From Prorocentrum cordatum (taxonomy: Eukaryota > Sar > Dinophyceae > Prorocentrales > Prorocentraceae), in NCBI GenBank assembly GCA_963575745.1, contig CAUYUJ010019263.1, positions 101,501 through 157,500 of the forward strand: DNA of 56,000 nucleotides. Direction: 5' to 3'. This document shows, piece by piece, positions 40,461 to 51,400 of this stretch; the stretch's first letter is position 1; every line of letters begins with the position of its first letter. The position numbers and the translations under genes are program-made. The notes beneath the pieces were generated by a model. That model saw nothing but the letters and a program-made list of their open reading frames with translations, had not been told where the DNA came from and searched no databases.

Positions 40461-41044
40461 TTTACATGCCCCACGGCCCCCCGAGAACCCTCACCTCGCG
40501 CGTTCAGTAACAATTAACAGTAGGAAGCAGAAAGTAGAACCATCACATTGGAAACTGGGAACTGCATCTGGTGCAGGGAGCAGCAAACCTTCGCCCTGCA
40601 GCCTGGTGGCCCCACTGGGGGGCTGGCGGGTTTCCCCGTTCCAGTGTGTGTGTGTGTTGCCTCGTTGGCTTTTTCTCCGTTTCTCCTGCGGGCCCCAACA
40701 TGAGAGTTCGCCTGCATCTCCGCCCTCATTTCGGCACGTCTCTTTGGGGAGGTTCATCACCACCGTTGCATCAACCTGCGTAGAAAATTCGGCCACTCGC
40801 CACACTTTTGCTTCACGCTGTGGGGTGCCTCCGTGCGTGCCCCCTCCTCCTTCCCCCCTCTCTCTATCCGGAGGTCTGCGGATGCACTCCGAGCGCTGCC
40901 CCCAAAAGTGTCGCAGATGTCCCCGTGGAGCCCCTGAAGGCCTCGATCCTCCTGAAAGAGCTGCGCTCGAACCTCGGTAGCACCCCAAACATTCTAAACG
41001 TTTGCTAGTGTGCGCCCCAAACGGCAGGGGTTCTTGCGCACTGT
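40461..41044. other. No gene seen
   Basis: Contains (TG)7 at about 40644-40655. A minus-strand frame of 233 codons has no recognisable motif. Confidence 0.4.
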
Positions 41045-41210
41045 CGATGTGCGTTCGATGTGGTGCAAACCATGGGTTGCAAACTATGTGAAACAAAGTA
41101 TGCGATGCAACATGTGGTAAACTGTACGTGGTGCAAGCTGTGTGGTGGAAGCTTTGGGGTGTAAGGCAAGCGGTGCAGCCTACGGATTGCAATTTGGTAT
41201 GGAAACCTTG
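41045..41210. repeat. Composite module M, copy 1: TGTGGTGCAA repeats
   Basis: Short 16-19 bp units around GTGGTGCAA and CTATGTG. Followed at 41247 by CGCGAACATCCCGCCCACC and then by the GAY-GAC tract. Confidence 0.7.
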
Positions 41211-41384
41211 AGCTCGCCGACTGCAACGCTGGTCGTTATTTTCAATCGCGCGAACATCCCGCCCACCAACTTATTGATACAGCTCAGATGGCGTAGTGAT
41301 GCGAGGGCTGTTCTCTTGCAGATCCAGGTCTCGGGCGGGCCAGCGCCGACAATAATAACAATTTTGGTGGCACTGAAGACGAGG

Positions 41385-41645
41385 GCGACGACACCGACGA
41401 TGACGAAGAGGATGTTGATGACGACGATGGGGATGGTGACGACAAAGATGATGGTGATGGTGACGATGACGGTGGCAATGATGACGATGGCGATGATGAT
41501 AATGATGGTGTTGAAGCGGCGGCAGGGACGATGGCGCTGACGATAAAGATGTTGTTGACGACAATGGTGATGACGACGATGACGGTAGTGGTGGTGACGA
41601 AGACGATGGTGATGACGCAAGCGATGATGACGCTGCGGGTGATGA
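41385..41645. repeat. Module M, copy 1: (GAC/GAT)n tract
   Basis: GAC, GAT, GGT triplets. In one plus frame it reads as an Asp-rich stretch (EEDVDDDDGDGDDKDDGDGD) for about 50 codons, then the phase slips. No upstream gene supports translation. Confidence 0.75.
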
Positions 41646-41823
41646 TTTTTTCCTCGGCGTTAGGACCAACATCTGATATAAAGGCATTGCGTACAATGGA
41701 ATCCGACTTCATAGATCCGTCGCAGAGAGCCAAGTGTCTCGCGTTGCCCCGCATGGGCCGTGCTGCCAGGGTGCTGCGCAGAAGGGGCCTCCTGCGCAGC
41801 GCATGCCGAGCAACGTGCAGGTG
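41646..41823. other. Spacer between module M and LINE-2
   Basis: Unique sequence; contains the 3' boundary of LINE-2, which I cannot place exactly. Confidence 0.4.
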
Positions 41824-42060
41824 CTAGCTGAAAAGATGTTCCGCCGCTTCGTCTTCGGCGATTGTATCGAACTCAGGTGGGGCCTCCGCCTCGATTAGCT
41901 CCTGCGATGGCACGGTAGGAGGATGGGGTGGAGGCACGACGGAGGAGGGAGGGTACATGACCGTGACCGTGCCGCTGCTGGCAGGGAGGTCTTCGCCTCG
42001 AACAAAAATGACACGGCGCTGAATCGCCTCCTCTCCCCAGCTGCCTGCATCGTGCCATGC
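41824..42060 (-). pseudogene. LINE-2 tail frame
   Basis: A third phase reads NEPAWHDAGSWGEEAIQRRV, then a Pro-rich stretch, and ends FDTIAEDEAAEHLFS. It follows the stop of the preceding region by about 25 bases, so it may be a shifted continuation of it. Confidence 0.4.
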
Positions 42061-42086
42061 GGGCTCATTCTGGCAAAAAGATAAGC

Positions 42087-43142
42087 TCACTGCTCGAGGG
42101 TCTCCAGCCAGTGGCCGACCTCTTCCTCGAGCCAGCCCGCTGGGGCCACGCCTCTGCGGTGGACCGCTTGGCCCTCGGCCTCGAGGGCACGGCTGATCAA
42201 GACTCGGCCCTTCCACGTGGGCGCGCCGATCACCAGCCTCGTCTTGGTGTCGTCGTAGCACTTCTCCAGGCGCACGAAAGCGGTGACGTCGAGGAGATCC
42301 TCCTTGCTGATCTCGGCCTCCGCCTCGATGTCCTCGGGCTCCGCTCGGAGCAGGTAGTTGCGGATGGCCCCTTCATGGATCCGCCCACGTCGCACTTGTG
42401 CAATCCTTCCAAGGCCGCGAGCGCGAGGGACGGGGCTGGGGATCCTATCTCCTGCAGGCGTTTCTTGTCCTCTGGCGTGCCGCTCTTCCTGAGGGAGCCC
42501 AAGGTGTGCTTGTGGCCCTCGAGCTCCTGCGCGATGGCTATGATCACTGGAGGCAAGTCGCTCATCGTGTAGGTGTCCGCGTTGATGCTGATGTTCAGCC
42601 TGGTCTTGCGTGTCGTCTGGAGCAGCAGCTTCAAGGTCGACCGTAGCAAGTCCATCAAGTTCTTGTCCTTGCTGCTCCAGGCCTTGGGGTTGTGATTGCC
42701 GCGGCGCCCGCGGCGTCCTCCACGGCGAGCTGGGCGTCGGCTGGGCTGGTCGGTCTTCTTGTCCTTATCGCAGTTGTCTTCCTCGTCCACCTCGATGGGC
42801 GTGGCTGCTGGCGCGGCTGCTCCCCCTTCCTCGGCTGGTGTTCGTGGTGATCGAGATCGCCTCTGCGGTGGCGGCGGCGGGCCTGGCGGGCGTGGAGCCT
42901 TTGTCCCCTTCTGGCCTGCCGCGGCGCTGGAGGCGGCGCCAGAGCCCTTCGAGCCCTGGGAGGAGTCCAGCGGGAGTCGCCACGACGCTCTCTGCTTGGG
43001 CGTCATCCCCTGGCCCAGGAGGTAGAACAGTAGCCGCTCGAGGTGTCCATTGAGGCGTTGCATGTACTTCTGCTGCTGGACGCCGTGCTGCTCGTAGCCG
43101 TCGAAGTGGCCGGCGTCTCGCTCTGCTGCGAGGGTCGCTGCC
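42087..43142 (-). pseudogene. LINE-2 downstream coding region
   Basis: Open from AERDAGHFDGYEQHGV through MQRLNGHLERLLFYLLGQGM, a Pro/Arg-rich linker, then WSSKDKNLMDLLRSTLKLLL and TRLNISINADTYTMSDLPP. One frameshift near 42390 leads to EGAIRNYLLRAEPEDIEAEA, TRLVIGAPTWKGRVLISRAL and a stop after GHWLETLEQ. Long helical segments of this type occur at the 3' end of dinoflagellate LINEs of this lineage. I cannot assign a function. Confidence 0.55.
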
Positions 43143-43327
43143 TACGATGTGTTCCGCCGACTGACGAATGGCAGCGCGTGCAGCAAGGGTGTTCTAAACG
43201 GCAGGCGAGGGGCGGCAGCTGGATGGCGCGGGGCGCGGCGGGTGAGCGCTCGGGGTGGCCGAGCGCGTGGTAAGCCTTCTGACGACCGGCTTGCGCATGG
43301 AACCCGATGGCGACGGCGATGCATGTC

Positions 43328-44050
43328 CTAGGACGTGAACTCGGAGTTTTTGCTGATCATGATATTCGTGTTGGCATGCATGGTCCAAAGCGTAGTCCCG
43401 TAAAGGACATGCAGTACATGTGGCTGGGACCCAGGGATATGCATGACGCGTAAGTTCTGGAATGCATCTACCTGCTTGCCATGCTCGTCGTAAATGTCTA
43501 ACTGCGTGATCTTGATTTGGGATGTAGTTTGGCACACAATGCATGTGTTGTCGATCTGTAGCGTAGTCCATGCCGCTTGCATACCATGTCCTAGGCTCTT
43601 AGATTTGGTTTGATGTGTGGCGAGCTGTTTGAGCGTCCCGAACCGTTTCTGGCACGACTCGATGCTGCACACGAAGGGGCGGTTCGTCTCGTCATCGGTG
43701 TCCGTCTCGTCGTATGCTGACGCCGAGGGGAGAGAGGAAGTGATCACGCTGGCCTCGGGGGGAGCCCACTGAGTCGTCCAATAGGAAGCCCTGAGAGCCC
43801 GAACGTCGCAGCTAAGAAAGGCCTCTCGAACCCACTCGTCGTCCCATAGGTCTTTTACAACTCGAGGTTGCCGCGCTTCCTGAAAGCTCTCGCCGATCAT
43901 GTGAGACGATAGGCACTTCAAATCGTCCGCGAGCTGTATGGCCCACGGGTGCACGTTCGGGTCTGCGGAGATCTCACCCTGCGAATTGAGGGTGCCAGCG
44001 CTGACGGGGCGGTTGCTCATGGCCGCCTGCTGCTCGAACTTGCACCTTCC
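43328..44050 (-). pseudogene. LINE-2 zinc-finger region
   Basis: In the new phase after the A9 run: NVHPWAIQLADDLKCLSSHM, then NRPFVCSIESCQKRFGTLKQ with ATHQTKSKSLGH, a C2H2-like finger (Cys at about 43669 and 43654, His downstream). A second Cys pair CIVC follows near 43540. Such fingers follow the thumb in this LINE lineage and probably bind target or element nucleic acid. Confidence 0.65.
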
Positions 44051-45180
44051 AAAAAAAAAGCCGCAAGAGAGTGGCCTCGATGAGCGTGCGATCGGATGAT
44101 GCTCTGCCACCAACTGAGCCTGCGCACGAGTAGTTCGATGGCAGTCGGTGCAACTTGCCATTCAAGAAAAACTTGACGGGTGGACAAGGATCGATGATTG
44201 TTGTTCTCATCCTCCTTGTGTGCCGTTCCTCTCATCATTGTTCGTAGTTTGCGGGCCAGCGAACTGTCGAGTCTGTGGAGCTCTCTGGGGGTCAGCACAT
44301 AGCTTTCGAGGCCCGACCAAACCCTCCCCGCGACATTGGACACGCACGCGAGCCGTTTAGCCTTCCAAAGTCCCCCAGAAAACCAGTAGTTGCCCAGACG
44401 GCACCACCCAGTCTTTCCTGATTGTATGCGGGCCTCGACGTCACGACGATTAGTGTTTGCGACGTGTACATATCCTCCGATATGAATCAAGTCCTGGACA
44501 ACATTCCCAGAAATGTTCCGTTCGGCCTCCTTCGTAGCCCCATGGGTGCCCAGTGAAACCAGGGTGTCCTGCTTACTGATGTTCTGTGCGTAGCCGCCAG
44601 CCTCGAGGGCCTGGGGGAGCGCGTTGTTGTCGATCTTATCAATCTGCAGCGCCTGGAGGGACGCGCCATCTGGCACCGAGAGGATCTTGACTAGATCGCC
44701 AATGCAAGCTCCAAGATGCGCATCGTGCTCTTCACCAGTGAAAGGACAATGTACATGAAAAGGGTTTCCCTGGGCCTGGGCCATCTCCTGGGACCACTGC
44801 ATAACGAATGGATAAACTGATTCCATGAAAAGTTCAGGCTCGTTTGAGTCGCCCATCCTCCCTCCTGTCCCTGGTCGAAGAGCTATGCTGGCATCAGACG
44901 CCTGCAGAAATACTACAGCATCATGTCGATGCTGCTCAAGGAGGGGGTGAACATGCTCGTCTTCGCATCGAAGTGCGTGAGCTGCGACCAGTCGCTCGTG
45001 GGAGCCTGTCGCGAATGCGTTCCGCATGTCGTACGACTTACAAAGAAAAGACATTCGGACTGATCTTATCTTTCATATCAAAAGCTTAGCACTAAGCATG
45101 AGCGAGCGACTCGCGGCGACGGGAATGAATGCTTCGTAAGCCCACGGCGGTGGGTCGAATTGGGTTCCATACTGAATGGG
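44017..45180 (-). pseudogene. LINE-2 reverse transcriptase, C-terminal half
   Basis: PPPWAYEAFIPVAASRSLML precedes an in-frame TGA; then KSYDMRNAFATGSHERL (motif A, with Asp and NAF) and LRPGTGGRMGDSNEPELFM (motif B-like). The motif C position reads LGACIGDLVKILSV, with Ile-Gly-Asp in place of x-Asp-Asp. The thumb follows: EAGGYAQNISKQDTLVS, TGWCRLGNYWFSGGLWKA, VWSGLESYVLTPRELHRLDS and VRRLSWWQSIIRSHAH. The frame is lost at an A9 run (44050-44058). The sequence order matches a common dinoflagellate LINE lineage; the lost Asp means no polymerase activity. Confidence 0.75.
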
Positions 45181-45240
45181 TCCTATCCTAAGATATAATC
45201 GCCAAAAGTGGTCGGAACAATGAAGTAAACGAGCGCATGC

Positions 45241-45439
45241 ATGAATATCCTGAATCACGTTGCCAGTGGGGCTTTTCTTTTCTTTTTGGGCCGATGGCGA
45301 CCGCCTGGCTAGTGAAAGCCTGGGCGGGTAGAGATCCACATCGATGGACGTGGGCAAGTAGTGTGACATGATGATGATGATACGACTGACGATGATGAGG
45401 CACGCGTGCAACAGCTGGCATGATGTTAGTCAACGTGGA
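45241..45439. other. 5' flank of LINE-2
   Basis: Unique, less GC-rich sequence. No gene. Confidence 0.4.
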
Positions 45440-45895
45440 CCCCAGACAGTGCGTTTCTAGCAATATACGTTGTGCAATATACGTGGTGCAAGCTATGTGT
45501 TCTTTTATGTGGTAGAATATCGGTTGTGCAATCTATGTGGGGCAATACGTGTGGTGCAATCAATGTAGCGCAATCTTTGTTGTGTATTCTATGTTGTGTA
45601 ACCTATGCTGTGCGATCTATGGTGTGCATTGTAATCTAGGTGGTGCAATATGTGTGGTGCAATCTGCGTGGTGCAATCTAGGCTGTGCAACCTATATGGA
45701 TCAGTCTATGTGGTGCGACCGATGTATGTAGTACAGTCTATGTTGTGCAATAAGTGGTGCAAGGTATGGTGCATTCTACGTGGTGCGACCAAGGTGGCGC
45801 AATCAATGTCGTGTGCAACCTATTTTTGTGCGGTATAGGAGAAGCGACATATGTGGTGCAATCAATGTTGTGCAACTAGTTTTTGATTGCAATGA
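45440..45895. repeat. Module M, copy 2: TGCAATCTATGTGG repeats
   Basis: About 25 units of 15-19 bp around GTGGTGCAATC and TATGT. Followed by CGCGCCATCATCCCACCCA at 45913 and by a GAC/GAT tract at about 46205-46280. Confidence 0.8.
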
Positions 45896-46300
45896 GTTGT
45901 CAACTTCACGGATCGCGCCATCATCCCACCCACCCACCCGCACCTTGATTTGCAAAGCCCATGAAGCGGCAACTGCCATGCCTGCCTGGCGCTGGCTGGG
46001 CCATCGCTGGGGCCGCGCTATCGCGCGCAACCTAACGCGCAGAGCGGCCAACCAGTCTGGCGCGGCCGACGCCGCCGCGGTGGCGCTGACCGCTGGTGAC
46101 TTCCCAGCGCGTCTCACAAGCCGCGCTGACGCGCGAGCACCTCAGTGTGAGTCGGTGACTCGGGCGGGCACGGCACCAAGGCGACGTCGACAACGGCCGA
46201 CAGTGATGCTAGTGTCGACAATGACGATGACGACGGCAAGGCAAACGACGGCGCCGATGCTGATCACGCCGGTGACGATAATGGTGTCCACGCGTCGGTA
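45896..46300. repeat. Module M, copy 2: linker and (GAC/GAT) tract
   Basis: The CCCACCCACC word, about 270 bp of GC-rich linker, then ATGACGATGACGACGGC-type triplets at 46205-46280. Confidence 0.65.
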
Positions 46301-46915
46301 ATGAAACATTTGAACGGATTTCGACATGCGCCCGCGGCCGACGGGCGCGAATGGTCCGCATGGTACTATTTGGCCGGGGTCGTGCCCCCTGAATGGGCGT
46401 TCAAGGGCGTTCGAATGGCTTCGGCATGCGCGCGCGAGAGGCCCGCCTGGTCTCATCTGATGAGCATGTTGGAAACCTACGGTGTATTTTATATTTTGCA
46501 ATGGGCGTGCGCGCAGATTTTCTTGAAAACTTATGTTGTAAAATCTTGTGTGTGAATGTGTTTTCGGGGACTCGATTTTGAAATCATTACGAAACCTATG
46601 GTTTTGAAGGATTTCGGCATGCCCGCGCGACGACGCGCGCGTATGCACTTCGTCAAATTTTCTTCAAGGGATTCTTGAAAATGAGCGATTTCTGATAAGC
46701 GAATGTGCAAGCATGTGTTTTGCAGAGGAAGGTGGGGGGTGGGGTCGAAACCGGCTGGGATGGCATGAGTTCCAATGCAAAATTAACGATGGGGCAACAC
46801 CAGATGTAAACTGCACGTCCCCAGGGGTAGCGGATAACCTGGAGGGGGGGCAGAGCTTAAGGCTTTGAGAAAGACACTATACTGTGCGGCCACGAAGCGG
46901 CGGGGGCGGCAAGAA
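46301..46915. other. No gene; TTCGGCATGC words
   Basis: TTCGACATGCGCCCGCG, TTCGGCATGCGCGCGCGA and TTCGGCATGCCCGCGCGA occur at about 46319, 46421 and 46613. Otherwise unique. Confidence 0.45.
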
Positions 46916-47070
46916 GGCGGCGGACCCGACAGGCGAGCCCAGACCACGGGCGGCGAGGAGGCGGCGACGGCGGCAGCAGGGCGGCGGGCCCGGCAAGCGA
47001 GCTCAGACCACGGGCGGCGACGAGGCGGCGACGGCGGCAACAGGGCGGCGGACCCAACAAACGAGCCCAG
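46916..47070. repeat. 63-bp tandem repeat, 2.5 units
   Basis: Units at about 46916, 46979 and 47043 share GGCGGCGGACCC, GAGCCCAGACCACGGGCGGC and GGAGGCGGCGACGGCGGC. 63 bp is 21 codons. Confidence 0.8.
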
Positions 47071-47639
47071 CTTTTTAGAGCACAAATGCGAACCCCCAAG
47101 TGCAAGCACTGCTTGGGGAATTACCCATCGGTCGGAAGAAGTAGGTAGGAACATGAAGTAGGAAGGCGTTGAACATAGACTGGGTTCCGTCCGCCCCCTT
47201 GGGAGGACGGAAGAGGGGAAGCCACTTGATCATTGAAGTAGGAAGGCGCTGAAAGTATATTGGAGTCTGGGAGTCTAACAATACTTTACTTCCAACGACC
47301 GATGGGTACGATTGTCTCACGAGTTCAACGCAGGTGGGTGCGCGCACGTTTCCGTCGGAAGAACGGTGGTTGAGAAATAAGGTGGGGGTTCGCGGCAGCG
47401 CGCGCATGTGGTCTGCATGGTAATCACCGGTACGAATGCTTACAAAGCATACTTGTGGTATAAACGCGTACCCCGTATACATGAGACGGACTGGGGAGGA
47501 GGGCGGAAGCGGGCCTGGCTAGAATTGTACTACTATGTGTTGATATGACAGATCGCGAACACTAACAACGAAACAATTACGAAGAGGGGGGTGGGCGAGA
47601 CAATTATTCCTTGAGCACGCGAAGTCCACGCGGAGTACC
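47071..47639. other. No gene; short direct repeat
   Basis: TGAAGTAGGAAGGCG occurs at 47154 and 47234. CCGTCCGCCCCCTTGGGAGGACGG (47188-47211) is a short hairpin. No supported coding region. Confidence 0.45.
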
Positions 47640-47860
47640 CTATGCGGTGCAAGCTGTGTTGTGTAAGTGAGTTTGCCCGCGTCCTCGCGTGACTACCTCC
47701 AATGTTCGTGCAAACATCCCGCCACCCACCGATCCGCAACTTGCTGGCAACACGCAGCTGGGCGGCGACAGAAACGATGACGACGACGATGACGATGTTC
47801 ATGGCGACGGTGGGGACGATGTCCACGGCGACGATGGTGATGGTGATGAAGTTGCCTACT
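47640..47860. repeat. Module M, copy 3
   Basis: GTGCAAGCTGTGTTGTGTAA, then CGTGCAAACATCCCGCCACC at 47707, then GATGACGACGACGATGAC-type triplets at 47776-47850. The first repeat is reduced to one or two units here. Confidence 0.65.
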
Positions 47861-48179
47861 CCAGCCTCCATTGGGCGGCCCAGTCTAGCGAATTCCACGT
47901 CCCAACGTCCTCGTGACGCGCTCCTGGGCGTCCGCCAGGCGCTGCATGCGGATCAGGGCGTCCTGCGGGTTTCCTTATCCTTCTCCTTCTGCAATTGTGA
48001 GACCATGACTCCAAACCAAAAAAAGCACTCCCGTGCGTTTTGATAACTATCAACACAGAATGGGCCCTCCCCAGACATCTGTTTCAAAACGTGGCTCCGA
48101 AGGGGTCTGGACTTCTTCCCCTGGATCGTTTTTTCATCCCGAGTCATCTTTTGGTGGTACCGGGGCTTAGTGAGGCCAG
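47861..48179. other. No gene seen
   Basis: Unique sequence between module M and an R2 copy. Confidence 0.45.
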
Positions 48180-48430
48180 CACGGTCGAAGAGGGCCACGA
48201 GTCACCGAACGATCGGTCCAAAACGCCCAAGATAGCCTCCAGGCCCCAAGCGGGCCAGAGAGGCCCCCGCGAGGGCCCCAAGAGGCGCCCAGACCCCAGA
48301 CGGCCCCCGGGAGGCCCCCGCGAGGCCCCCAAGAGGCTCTCGAGAAGCCCCCGAGTGGCTCCCAAGAGCCTCCCAAACTGCCCTCCAGAGGCCCGCGAGA
48401 GCGCTCTGGAGAGAGCCCAAGAATCATCCC
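48180..48430. repeat. Dispersed repeat R2, partial copy
   Basis: CCAAGATAGCCTCCAGGCCC and a run of AAGAGGCCC, CCCCCGAG words. Confidence 0.65.
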
Positions 48431-48454
48431 GATTTTCAGTATTTTTTTGATATT

Positions 48455-51400
48455 TGGGGCATATTTTGATGATTTCCATAGTTCCCAGCCATCCTGTGGT
48501 GTTGGGTCCTCGTTTTGAAGAGACGGTGCCCCGCGTTCCTTCCTCCTCCCTCCTCCCCCTCCTTGCCTCTGCTCTCGGCACACCTCTCACGCGTTTCGTA
48601 GCCCCATAGGGAGCTCCACCGAAGGCACCAGTGGGGGTGTCCACATGCGGTTCCCCCACCCAGGGCAGCGTTTCGTAGCCCCAGAGGGAGCTCCACCGAA
48701 GGCCCCAGTGGGGGTGTCCACATGCGGTTCCCCCACCCAGGGCAGCGTTTCGTGCCCCATAGGGAGCTCCACCGAAGGCCCCAGTGGGGGTGTCCACATG
48801 CGGTTCCCCCACCCAGGGCGTTTCGTAGCCCCAGTCCACCGAAGGCCCCAGTGGGGGTGTCCACATGCGGTTCCCCCACCCAGGGCAGCGTTTCGTAGCC
48901 CCATAGGGAGCTCCACCGAAGGCCCCAGTGGGGGTGTCCACATGCGGTTCCCCCACCCAGGGCAGCGTTTCGTGGCCCCATAGGGAGCTCCACCGAAGGC
49001 CCCAGTGGGGGTGTTCGCATGCGGTTCCCCCACCCAGGGCAGCGTTTCGTAGCCCCATAGGGAGCTCCACCGAAGGCCCCAGTGGGGGTGTCCACATGCG
49101 GTTCCCCCACCCAGGGCAGCGTTTCGTAGCCCCATAGGGAGCTCCACCGAAGGCCCCAGTGGGGGTGTCCACATGCGGTTCCCCCACCCAGGGCAGCGTT
49201 TCGTGGCCCCATAGGGAGCTCCACCGAAGGCCCCAGTGGGGGTGTCCACATGCGGTTCCCCCACCCAGGGCAGCGTTTCGTAGCCCCATAGGGAGCTCCA
49301 CCGAAGGCCCCAGTGGGGGTGTCCACATGCGGTTCCCCCACCCAGGGCAGCGTTTCGTGGCCCCATAGGGAGCTCCACCGAAGGCCCCAGTGGGGGTGTC
49401 CTCATGCGGTTCCCCCACCCAGGGCAGCGTTTCGTAGCCCCAGAGGGAGCTCCACCGAAGGCCCCAGTGGGGGTGCCCGCATGCGGTTCCCCCACCCAGG
49501 GCAGCGTTTCGTGGCCCCACAGGGGGCTCCACCGAAGGCCCCAGTGGGGCTGCCTGCATGCGGTTCCCCCGCCCAGGGCAGCGTTTCGTAGCCCCATAGG
49601 GAGCTCCACCGAAGGCTCCAGTGGGGGTGTTCGCATGCGTCTCCACTACCCAAAGGTAGCGCCGCCGAAAACGATATTCACACTTGCGGTATTCACAATT
49701 GCATATGGTTGGGTCCTTCGCCAGGCTAATTCTTAAGTGATTTTGGGCATATTTTGATGATTTCCATTTTTTCCCCCAACCATCCTGTGGTGTTGGGTCA
49801 TCGTTTTGAAGAGACGGTGCCCCGCGTTCGTTCCTCCTCCCTCCTCCCCCTCCTTGCCTCTGCTCTCGGCACACCTCTCGCGCGTTTCGTAGCCCCATAG
49901 GGAGCTCCACCGAAGGCCCCAGTGGGGGTGTCCACATGCGGTTCCCCCACCCAGGGCAGCGTTTCGTGGCCCCATAGGGAGCTCCACCGAAGGCCCCAGT
50001 GGGGGTGTCGCATGCGGTTCCCCCACCCAGGGCAGCGTTTCGTGGCCCCATAGGGAGCTCCACCGAAGGCCCCAGTGGGGGTGTCCACATGCGGTTCCCC
50101 CACCCAGGGCAGCGTTTCGTAGCCCCATAGGGAGCTCCACCGAAGGCCCCAGTGGGGGTGTCCACATGCGGTTCCCCCACCCAGGGCAGCGTTTCGTAGC
50201 CCCATAGGGAGCTCCACCGAAGGCCCCAGTGGGGGTGTCCACATGCGGTTCCCCCACCCAGGGCAGCGTTTCGTAGCCCCAGAGGGAGCTCCACCGAAGG
50301 CCCCAGTGGGGGTGTCCACATGCGGTTCCCCCACCCAGGGCAGCGTTTCGTAGCCCCATAGGGAGCTCCACCGAAGGCCCCAGTGGGGGTGTCCACATGC
50401 GGTTCCCCCACGCAGCGTTTCGTAGCCCCAGAGGGAGCTCCACCGAAGGCCCCAGTGGGGGTGTCCACATGCGGTTCCCCCACCCAGGGCAGCGTTTCGT
50501 AGCCCCAGAGGGAGCTCCACCGAAGGCCCCAGTGGGGGTGTCCACATGCGGTTCCCCCACCCAGGGCAGCGTTTCGTAGCCCCATAGGGAGCTCCACCGT
50601 AGGCCCCAGTGGGGCTGCCCTCATGCGGTTCCCCCACCCAGGGCAGCGTTTCGTAGCCCCAGAGGGAGCTCCACCGTAGGCCCCAGTGGGGGTGCCCGCA
50701 TGCGGTTCCCCCACCCAGGGCAGCGTTTCGTGGCCCCACAGGGAGCTCCACCGAAGGCCCCAGTGGGGCTGCCTGCATGCGGTTCCCCCACCCAGGGCAG
50801 CGTTTCGTAGCCCCATAGGGAGCTCCACCGAAGGCTCCAGTGGGGGTGTTCGCATGCGTCTCCACTACCCAGAGGTAGCGCCGCCGAAAACGATATTCAC
50901 ACTTGCGGTATTCACAGTTGCATATGGTTGGGTCCTTCGCCAGGCTAATTTTCCCAACCATCCTGTGGTGTTGGGTCATCGTTTTGAAGAGACGGTGCCC
51001 AGCGTTCCTCTCCTTCCTCTCCTCCTCCCCCTCGTGGGGGTGTTCGCATGCGGTTCCCCCACCCAGGGCAGCGTTTCGTAGCCCCAAAGGGAGCTCCACC
51101 GAAGGCCCCAGTGGGGGTGTTCGCATGCGGTTCCCCCACCCAGGGCAGCGTTTCGTGGCCCCATAGGGAGCTCCACCGAAGGCCCCAGTGGGGGTGTTCG
51201 CATGCGGTTCCCCCACCCAGGGCAGCGTTTCGTAGCCCCATAGGGAGCTCCACCGAAGGCCCCAGTGGGGGTGTTCGCATGCGGTTCCCCCACCCAGGGC
51301 AGCGTTTCGTGGCCCCATAGGGAGCTCCACCGAAGGCCCCAGTGGGGGTGTTCGCATGCGGTTCCCCCACCCAGGGCAGCGTTTCGTGGCCCCATAGGGA

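Larger units (their letters stand above)
41824..45240 (-). mobile_element. LINE-2: 5'-truncated LINE of a second lineage
   Basis: Minus strand. It starts inside the reverse transcriptase and runs through a C2H2-type finger region into a downstream coding region, with no RNase H between. This differs from LINE-1 and LINE-3. Truncation at the 5' end is typical of target-primed reverse transcription. One in-frame TGA and at least three frameshifts are present. It lies between copies of module M. Confidence 0.75.

Noticed and set aside
41385-41645. Asp-rich calcium-binding protein exon
   Set aside because: The Asp-rich frame is short, slips phase within the tract and has no coding context; it is better explained as a (GAC/GAT)n repeat in a module that recurs.
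48144-50855. A 903-codon minus-strand frame and its 750-codon neighbour
   Set aside because: They are a 77-bp satellite read through in rotating phase; the peptide repeats every 77 codons because the DNA does, and all three phases are open.
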